Of a DNA stretch of 64,000 nucleotides, positions 57,495-64,000 are shown in pieces. The translations under genes were made by a program, and so were the position numbers. The stretch is from an uncultured Helicobacter sp. (GTDB taxonomy: Bacteria > Campylobacterota > Campylobacteria > Campylobacterales > Helicobacteraceae), in NCBI GenBank assembly GCA_949299115.1, contig CASFZH010000016.1, forward strand, positions 1-64,000. Reading direction: 5' to 3'. Each line of letters starts with the position of its first letter. Within the stretch, counting starts at the first letter, position 1. Under the pieces are notes generated by a model. It worked only from the letters and a program-made list of their open reading frames with translations. It ran no database searches and was not told the origin of the DNA.

Positions 57495-58538
57495 ATGACA
57501 AATTCCCACACATCTATTACTAAACCAACACTTTTTTCTCCACTTTCTATTCCCACACCACAAGGGCAATTAGAAATAAAAAATCGTATTGTTATGCCCC
57601 CTATGGATCAATATAGTGCAATAAATGGTTTTGCTAATGCATGGCATTATCAGCATTATACACAAAGGGCATTGGGTGGAGTAGGCTTGATTATTATTGA
57701 ATCAACCTCTATTTTACCAAATGAAAGCATGATAAGCACACAGGATTTAGGATTATGGGAAGACGCTCAAATGGCAGAGATTCGTAATATTATTGCCTCA
57801 TGCAAACAGTATGGTGCAAAAATTGGTATTCAATTAAACCATGCTGGGAGGAAATCTGAAGCAAGTCCAAATCTCATAGCTCCAAGTCCTATTCCTTTTG
57901 GTAATATGCCTACCCCAAGAGAAATGCAAAAGCAGGACATAGAACATGTCTTGCATGGCTTCTATCTTGCATGCAAGAGAGCTTATCAAATCGGTGTTGA
58001 TGCTGTGGAGATACACGCAGCACATGGCTACTTGATTTCAAGTTTTTTATCTCCTTTATCAAATATAAGAAATGATGAATATGGGAAGAATAGGGCAAGA
58101 TTTTTGCAAGAAGTTTTACAAACTGCAAGGGAGGCATTGGGAGATGCTATACCGCTTCTTATACGAATATCAGCAAGTGATTGGATAGAGGGTGGCAATG
58201 AAGTAAAAGATATGATAGCTATGTTATCCCCAATTTGTCATCTTTTTGATGCGATTGATGTCAGTAGTGGTGGTGTGGTGGCAAATGCAAAAATACCAGC
58301 ATATCCACACTATCAAATTCATTTAGCCTATGCTGTAAAAGAAGCATTACGCAAGATAACATTTGGTGGTGGATTTGTAACAGATTCTAAAAGTGCACAT
58401 TATATTGTAAAGAGTGGTGCATGTGATGCTGTATATATTGGTAGAGAATTGTTACGTAATCCATTTTTTGCTCTGCAAGCAAGTCGAGAATTAGGTATAG
58501 CAATAGATTTTCCCGGAATCTACCAAAGAGCAAAATAA
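57495..58538 (+). CDS. NADH:flavin oxidoreductase, old yellow enzyme family
   Basis: A 347-aa FMN TIM barrel: LFSPLSIPTPQGQLEIKNRI then VMPPMDQYSAING (cf. NRivmaPm...), KIGIQLNHAGRKSE, GVDAVEIHAAHGYLISSFLS (the HaHGYL catalytic motif), FLQEVLQTAREALG and AVYIGRELLRNPFF. Resembles the YqjM/xenobiotic reductase class. ATG 57495 follows AAAGGAATCTTT; a TTG at 57480 is less likely. It lies 31 nt after cca and may be cotranscribed. Substrate unknown. Confidence 0.9.
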   Translation: MTNSHTSITKPTLFSPLSIPTPQGQLEIKNRIVMPPMDQYSAINGFANAWHYQHYTQRALGGVGLIIIESTSILPNESMISTQDLGLWEDAQMAEIRNIIASCKQYGAKIGIQLNHAGRKSEASPNLIAPSPIPFGNMPTPREMQKQDIEHVLHGFYLACKRAYQIGVDAVEIHAAHGYLISSFLSPLSNIRNDEYGKNRARFLQEVLQTAREALGDAIPLLIRISASDWIEGGNEVKDMIAMLSPICHLFDAIDVSSGGVVANAKIPAYPHYQIHLAYAVKEALRKITFGGGFVTDSKSAHYIVKSGACDAVYIGRELLRNPFFALQASRELGIAIDFPGIYQRAK

Positions 58539-60132
58539 TTGCGTGTATTATAGAATTTTCAATGATATTGAGAAAATGTTGCCTTATTAGAATACAAAAT
58601 CAAGAAGATTGATGCGAGATTCGCAGCATTCTTGTAACCCAAGAATCATAGCTCTTAATCCTTAAGATTTAATAATTTCTAAATGATGCGATTCTAAAAT
58701 GTTTAATAATCTCCATATTCTAATCACCTTTATTCGATGAATATGGAGCCTTACATTTTATACATAGCAATCTTTCTTCTTGCATTTTTTCATGACTAAC
58801 ATAGAATTCTCAAAATCCAATCATATTGTATTATGTGTAAAAATACCTAGGATTCAAAACCTATGAATTTTTGCACATAATGATAGTGTGAGATGTAAAT
58901 TTTGCTTACTTGTAAAACAGTGTGTAAATAGAAAATCCTAACTTAGTCAAGTAATGGCTATCCTACATCAGAATCCTGTATCAAAATCCTGCAACCACAA
59001 AGTTTGAAAGACAAGCCCCACACTATGCTAACGCAATATTTACTATCTTGAAAGTTAAAGTCGTAGCTAGAATTTAGTCAGGTAAGCCAAAGTCTCTCTA
59101 AATTTGGTATACTACAGATTTGGTAAAACAAATACCTCTTTGTAGCAAATTTGTATAAAGACTTTTGAAATTTATCTAAAGATTTTGCTATACTTTGGTT
59201 TTATACGGTTTTTAATAACTCCTACCCAATTATGACTCTCTTTGTTTATACTTCACTTTGACTGTAACCACGATTAAATAAAATTTACTTTGTAAGACAA
59301 AGATATTTTGGATAAATGTGTTACAAAATTGAGCTTATATTTATGAAGTAATCTGATTTCTGTAAACCTTATACAAAGATAGATATTGTTATGTTGATTG
59401 TATTGCATATGAGAATGCTATGGATAAAATTTTGATTTTTCAATGTTCTAGCTGTTCTTTATAATCACAGAGAAATTCCGCATTCTAATGTTGGTAATAA
59501 ATGTTTTTTCAAGATTCCAATCAAATAACGGTAGCCATAAAATATAGATTTTATAGAATCTTTTGCATTAGGGTAAGATATAAAGTAATAAATTGTATAC
59601 TAACTTTTGTAGAACCAATATATTGTTATTTTTTGTGTAAGATTCTAAGATGTTGTTCTATCTGTGGAATCTGTCACGTGGTGGAGGCTTAAGCCCGAAA
59701 AATCGAAAATTCTTAGATTCTAAAGTGATACATTATGCAAAATTCTGGGTATTTCAAAATTTTAAGTATTCCATATTATGTGAGATTCTAAGATTCAAAA
59801 TTATCACAGTATTGTAAATCTTATATAACCAAATAGTATGGTTCCTTGATTATCCTAATAAAGATTGGAAATTTTTGGATTGATAGATGATGATAAACAA
59901 ATAGTTATCATAATAAATTGCAAAAGTATCCAGATTTCTGATAAAAGAATCAAGTAATGAGATACTATTTTAATGTTGTCTATAAAAAGCATAGTGGACT
60001 ATTTCGGTTGGTAATACTGCATTATAAAATATGAGAGTATAAAGAAATAAGAATAAGTATTTATATTAATGTATTACAATTACTCTAAAAAAACTATAAG
60101 AAGACTTATAACAAGGTATTGAGGGAATAAAT
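58539..60132. other. 1.6-kb gene-free stretch before the metal ABC genes
   Basis: No open frame of coding character beyond a 63-codon chance frame at 59501-59692. One 10-bp perfect inverted repeat, CTCCATATTC / GAATATGGAG, spans 58711-58748 with an 18-nt loop. No cobalamin riboswitch could be recognised. The region carries AGATTCT words as elsewhere. Confidence 0.5.
58711..58748. repeat. Inverted repeat, 10-bp arms
   Basis: CTCCATATTC (58711-58720) and GAATATGGAG (58739-58748) are perfectly complementary, loop 18 nt. Purpose unknown; may terminate the cca-oxidoreductase transcript. Confidence 0.35.
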
Positions 60133-61149
60133 ATGGAAAAGCAAACAACATCAAAGATTCAGTCATCATCTCAAGATATAAATCCATTGTATGCAGACAA
60201 AAGAATCTCTGCAACATACTTTTTTCGTAAAATCCCCTTGCTATTAATTGGAATCACAATCCTTTATGTGATTATGGTGATTTTTGCCTTTTCATTTGGT
60301 GGAATAAGTTTTGATGAATTGAATAAGGATATTTTGTGGAATCTACGTGCCCCTAGAATCTTTGTGGCAATCCTTATTGGAATCTTGCTTGCAAGCTCTG
60401 GGGTTGTAGTGCAAAGTGTTTTTGCTAATCCATTGGCAGATCCATATATTATCGGTATTGCATCAAGTGCTACTTTGGGGGCAGTGATTGCCTATTTGTT
60501 TGGAATGCCAGATATGTATTATGGAGTTTTTGGTTTTTTGACAAGTGTCAGTATTAGTCTTGCCATCTTCACTATTGGTAGGACACGAGATATGGCAACT
60601 TTATTGATGCTTGGGGTGGCTATTAGTGCTTTTGTTAGTGCCTTTGCAACATTTATGATATATCTAATTGGTGAGGATAGTTTTAAAATCACTGCATGGC
60701 TCATGGGTTATCTTGGCAATGCAAACTGGCAGCAAGTTATAATATTAATGATAGTGGCTTTATTATGTGGGTGGTATTTTTTTAGCAAGAGACTAGAACT
60801 TAATATTTTGCTTCATGGTGATGAAGAAGCGAGGAGTCTTGGAGTTAATGCAGGGAGATTAAAGATTCAGCTTTTAATTGTCTCAAGTTTTGCTGTTGGA
60901 TTTTGTGTTGGCTTTAGTGGATTAATTGGATTTGTGGGACTTATTATACCACATATTTTAAGACTTATTCTAGGCAATAGTAATCATACTATTATTTTGC
61001 CTTTTAGTTTTCTTTTGGGTGGATTATTTTTGCTTACCTGTGATACATTTGGGCGTACTGTTTGGTCGCCTATTGAGATTCCAATCGGTGTTATCACTGC
61101 ATTTTTTGGTGCACCATTTTTTCTCTATCTTGCTCTTAAACGCCACTAG
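60133..61149 (+). CDS. FecCD-family metal-chelate ABC transporter permease
   Basis: A 338-aa inner-membrane permease with about ten helices, importing a siderophore, heme or cobalamin. LRAPRIFVAILIGILLASSG (R-P-R...aG..L...G) and VQSVFANPLADPYIIGIASS (G..Q...rNPLA.P.ilG.s.GA) are the family motifs, and GFVGLIIPHILRLILGNSNH matches GF.GLv.PH..R...G.dH. GAGGGAATAAAT precedes the ATG. It is coupled to the ATPase gene 8 nt on. Confidence 0.93.
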   Translation: MEKQTTSKIQSSSQDINPLYADKRISATYFFRKIPLLLIGITILYVIMVIFAFSFGGISFDELNKDILWNLRAPRIFVAILIGILLASSGVVVQSVFANPLADPYIIGIASSATLGAVIAYLFGMPDMYYGVFGFLTSVSISLAIFTIGRTRDMATLLMLGVAISAFVSAFATFMIYLIGEDSFKITAWLMGYLGNANWQQVIILMIVALLCGWYFFSKRLELNILLHGDEEARSLGVNAGRLKIQLLIVSSFAVGFCVGFSGLIGFVGLIIPHILRLILGNSNHTIILPFSFLLGGLFLLTCDTFGRTVWSPIEIPIGVITAFFGAPFFLYLALKRH

Positions 61150-61157
61150 GAGTGAGT

Positions 61158-61928
61158 ATGATAAGTATTGAAAACTTGAATTTCTTTTATAATGAAAAAC
61201 ATATTTTGAAAAATATATCTCTTCATGCACAAAAATCCCAATTAGTTGGGATTTTGGGTGCAAATGGTTGTGGTAAATCTACGCTTTTAAAAAATATTTT
61301 AGGTTTTTTAAAACCACAGAGTGGCAATATTTTTATTCAACAATCCCATATTTCTTCTTTTAATGCTAAAGAGTTGGCTACTATTATGAGCTACATTCCA
61401 CAAAAAAGTATCGTAACAATGCCTTTAAAAGTTATAGATTTTGTACTTGCTGGACGTTATGTCAAGCTTAGCAATCCTTTGTTTGGTTATCAACAAAATG
61501 ATTTGGATACAGTGAAATATACAATGACTATGCTTGATATATGGCAGTATAAAGAAAGAATTGTTACAACATTAAGCGGTGGAGAATTTGGACGTATGTT
61601 GCTTGCTAGAGCATTAGTCAGTGAGCCACAAATAATGATACTTGATGAACCCACAAGTGCTATGGATTTGCATTACGCTATAGAGATTCTACGAATTGTT
61701 AAGGATTTAATTTGTAAATTGAATCTTTGTGTGATTCTTGTCATTCATGATTTGACTTTGGCAGGTTTGTTTTGTGATGTAATTGCTTTTATGAAAAATG
61801 GGGAAATCCTTGATTTCGGAAAGCCACATGATTTATTGCATGCTGAAAAATTACAAGTAGTGTATGATGGATTACAATGTGAAGTTGTTAATCATAATGG
61901 ACGACGAATCGTAATACCAACGGTATAA
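61158..61928 (+). CDS. FecE/BtuD-type metal-chelate ABC transporter ATP-binding protein
   Basis: A 256-aa ATPase: Walker A GANGCGKSTLLK (about 34-45), IPQKSIVTMPLKVIDFVLAGR (Q loop followed by the family's v.dvvl.GR), signature TLSGGEFGRMLLARALVSEP, Walker B IMILDEPTSAMD and H-loop VIHDLTLAG. AGGAG precedes ATG 61158; GTG 61152 would add two residues. No binding protein gene adjoins. The TonB receptor at 24070-26256 may supply substrate, but it is distant. Confidence 0.92.
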   Translation: MISIENLNFFYNEKHILKNISLHAQKSQLVGILGANGCGKSTLLKNILGFLKPQSGNIFIQQSHISSFNAKELATIMSYIPQKSIVTMPLKVIDFVLAGRYVKLSNPLFGYQQNDLDTVKYTMTMLDIWQYKERIVTTLSGGEFGRMLLARALVSEPQIMILDEPTSAMDLHYAIEILRIVKDLICKLNLCVILVIHDLTLAGLFCDVIAFMKNGEILDFGKPHDLLHAEKLQVVYDGLQCEVVNHNGRRIVIPTV

Positions 61929-62381
61929 ACAAATATGTAGCAAACTTTGCAAATGCTTACAAATGTTTATATTGTTCAACTTCACAATATATCTTATTGA
62001 GTTACGAGCTAGTTTCAAGATATAAATACTACACATATACTTTATGTATATATTGCAATCAATAAGAATATTGCAAACAAGATAAAAGAATGTGATAGGA
62101 TTCTGTATTAAAATATAAATAAAGCCCTATTTTATGTGTAAATATAGATTGAAATATTCTGTTATAATATAAAATATAGACAATATTGTTACTACGAGGT
62201 ATTTGCTCTTTGGAAGCTTATCGAGTTTAGGGTTTAAAGACAGACAAAAATTATAAAGCATTGCCTTTACAACAGAGGTATGCAAGAGTATTTTGTTGGA
62301 TTTTATTTGTAATATGTTGCAGCCATTATTAAAATATCTGACTTACAATAATTTATTATTTTTTTGCAACTATAAGCTACA
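61929..62381. other. Gene-free spacer between convergent ABC and ubiD genes
   Basis: AT-rich; no gene, repeat or clear terminator recognised. Confidence 0.4.
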
Positions 62382-64000
62382 TTATAGAATACCAAATTTT
62401 TTAATCAATTTTGAGTCTATATTTTCCAATAATCCTCTATCTCTCAAAGTATGCAGTGTTGATTGTGTACAAAGTGTATCTTTGGGCCATTCTCTATCAT
62501 ATCCTTCTAAGATTCCTTTAGATGTTGCATCTAAAAATGCACTTGATTCAATAATTTTTAAGTCTCTTGCGACATCAATGGAATTTACAATACGCCAAAT
62601 TAACATATAGTAATTTTCTAAATCTTCATGAGAATCCACAAAAATAAAAAAGCTTGCATATTTATGGAATTCTTTATGGAATTTTTCTGCATAAGAAAGA
62701 ATAGTTTTATCCCATTTGGTAATACCACAAATTACGAGAGGATTTTTATGTTGATAAATATGTAAAGATTGTATTTCTTTAGCAATGGTTTGCATTTTTT
62801 GTAAAAGTGTCATAGAATCTATTGGTAAAAAGTCAAAGTCTAAACATACTCCGCTTGCATCAATGCCTAGTTTACCACTTATCGCAAAACTTTCGCTTGC
62901 ATGGTCTAGAGCATCGCAAATCCCTTTGGTACTATATAATTGCTTAGTGCTGATTCTATCTAATATATAATGTGTTAAAACAGAATAGTTGTTATGTAAA
63001 TCTGGAGCATCATTATCGAGAAAGATAGCATGCTTTACAAAACTCATTTGTCCTATACCAAAAAAAGTGTGCATCATTTGTAAGCTTTGTGCGGGATAAT
63101 TTGTCTGTACTTTTGCAAGTATGAGATTGTGAAATACTCCATTTTCTGGCATGGCATAATCAATTAATCCATGTGCACTTGTTTGCAATAATGGCAAAAA
63201 AAGCCTTTCTGTCATATATCCCATATATTTATCTTCTAGTGGTGGTTTGCCAACTACTGTGGCAAGATAAATTGGATTCTGTTTTGTTGTAATGGCATGG
63301 ACTTTCATAACCGGATATAATTCAATAGGGGTATAAAAGCCGGTATGGTCGCCAAATTTCCCCTCCGGAGCAAAATAATTAGTGTCTACATAGCCTTCAA
63401 TAACAATATCACTATCATAAGGGACATTTAGTCTATTGCTGATACAAGGAGTAAGTTTTGCCCGCTTACCACGAATAAGTCCGTATAGCATAAGTTCAAA
63501 AATTTTTGGTGGCAATGGTGCTTGTCCGCACCAAGTGTAAAGGGGGTCGCCACCGATAGCAATGCTTACAGGCATAAGTTTTTTAGTTTTTTTGTATTCA
63601 TGAAAAAAATGTGCACCATCTTTATGAATTTGCCAGTGCATGATGAGTTCATTTTTTGATTTGACTTGCAAACGATACATGCCTACATTTTGTGATTCTC
63701 CATTTAAGCTCTGTGTATAGACTTGTCCCATAGTGATAAATCTCCCGCCATCCTCTTCCCATGTTTTGAGAATAGGCAAAGCAAATAAATCAATATCATC
63801 ATTTTGAAATACTCTCGCTTGACATGGAGCTGTACCCTTATATTTTTTAGGAAAAATATTACGTAACAACCATAATTCTCTTATTTTTTGAATTTTTGCC
63901 TTAAATCCTTTGGAAATAGATGGATTGGTAAGGTTTTTTATGTTATGTGCAATAGATTCTAAGCTATGAAATGAAGTATTTGTATTGTATCGTGTGGCAA
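62382..64000 (-). CDS. ubiD: UbiD-family decarboxylase, 3' part (5' end beyond the window)
   Basis: A prenylated-FMN (de)carboxylase acting in quinone synthesis. The frame is open from the right edge to the stop at 62382, about 539 codons; full-length relatives are about 600-620 aa, so roughly the first 70-80 residues are missing. Visible: FITMGQVYTQSLNGESQNVG then MYRLQVKSKN (cf. T.d..g..N.G.yR.q), IAIGGDPLYTWCGQAP, GKFGDHTGFYTP (E..GD.tGyYt), YLATVVGKPPLEDKYMG and HNLILAKVQTNYP. An internal start at 63869 is not the true one, since coding similarity continues upstream. It probably decarboxylates a menaquinone-pathway intermediate. Confidence 0.9.
   Translation of the reverse strand, partial: ATRYNTNTSFHSLESIAHNIKNLTNPSISKGFKAKIQKIRELWLLRNIFPKKYKGTAPCQARVFQNDDIDLFALPILKTWEEDGGRFITMGQVYTQSLNGESQNVGMYRLQVKSKNELIMHWQIHKDGAHFFHEYKKTKKLMPVSIAIGGDPLYTWCGQAPLPPKIFELMLYGLIRGKRAKLTPCISNRLNVPYDSDIVIEGYVDTNYFAPEGKFGDHTGFYTPIELYPVMKVHAITTKQNPIYLATVVGKPPLEDKYMGYMTERLFLPLLQTSAHGLIDYAMPENGVFHNLILAKVQTNYPAQSLQMMHTFFGIGQMSFVKHAIFLDNDAPDLHNNYSVLTHYILDRISTKQLYSTKGICDALDHASESFAISGKLGIDASGVCLDFDFLPIDSMTLLQKMQTIAKEIQSLHIYQHKNPLVICGITKWDKTILSYAEKFHKEFHKYASFFIFVDSHEDLENYYMLIWRIVNSIDVARDLKIIESSAFLDATSKGILEGYDREWPKDTLCTQSTLHTLRDRGLLENIDSKLIKKFGIL

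Noticed and set aside
59501-59692. 63-codon open frame in the gene-free stretch
   Set aside because: Cysteine- and isoleucine-rich chance frame without a start signal or relatives that I recognise.
58539-60132. Cobalamin riboswitch or decayed TonB receptor before the FecCD genes
   Set aside because: Neither a B12-box nor a run of receptor-like residues could be seen on either strand.

Overview
The window looks like a chromosomal segment of an enterohepatic Helicobacter. The DNA is AT-rich, and the gene set is epsilonproteobacterial: an accD-rlmH-dksA operon, a XerH-type recombinase, Hcp/Sel1-like cysteine-rich protein, small Helicobacter-type outer-membrane proteins, UbiD, and poly-G contingency tracts. 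The species cannot be fixed from sequence alone.

Layout. 1-360 holds the 5' part of a family 8 glycosyltransferase gene that is frameshifted at a G13 tract. 576-5049 is a forward housekeeping run: efp, an inositol-monophosphatase-like gene, accD, rlmH, dksA and a membrane protein. 5351-12585 is a defence-like island on the minus strand. It contains a very large Eco57I-type restriction-methylase with one frameshift and several dispersed hairpin repeats inserted in frame, then a two-gene unit of an ATPase with a glycine zipper and a small PD-(D/E)xK-like protein. 12776-15482 holds a chemoreceptor with a CxxCH motif and the lptC-lptA pair. 15483-23055 is loosely packed: a Sel1/Hcp protein, an outer-membrane barrel, tRNA-Glu, a ThiE/TenI-like gene, two paralogous 206-aa outer-membrane proteins (one phase-off) and a possible phage terminase scrap.

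23056-27764 holds an aldo/keto reductase with a Tat-like leader, a TonB receptor, a DinB-family protein and folB. 27819-28644 is a methyltransferase broken at a G13 tract. 28741-32406 is a decayed array in which class-3 lipase copies alternate with paralogous lipoproteins, resembling effector/immunity modules. XerH, ThiG, a lipoprotein, an SH3-domain protein and PlsC follow. 37711-42837 is a minus-strand operon for 5-oxoproline metabolism (pxpA, biotin carrier, SAM methyltransferase, biotin carboxylase, pxpB, pxpC). After rmuC comes a triple-fusion lysophospholipid transporter/acyltransferase/acyl-ACP ligase, then yceI, atpE, three tRNAs, a second G13 methyltransferase gene that is in frame, an amino-acid ABC transporter pair, the CCA-adding enzyme, an old-yellow-enzyme-like oxidoreductase, a FecCD/FecE-type metal ABC pair, and the 3' part of ubiD running off the right edge.

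Themes. (1) Surface variation: three G13 tracts (two off, one on), plus an outer-membrane protein with both an A8 slip in its signal peptide and a T13 run upstream of its -10 box. (2) A family of short hairpin repeats with conserved arms and varied but self-complementary cores, found in gene-free DNA and inside the restriction gene. (3) Accessory modules in several states of decay. Gene-free stretches are long and rich in AGATTCT/AGAATCT words.
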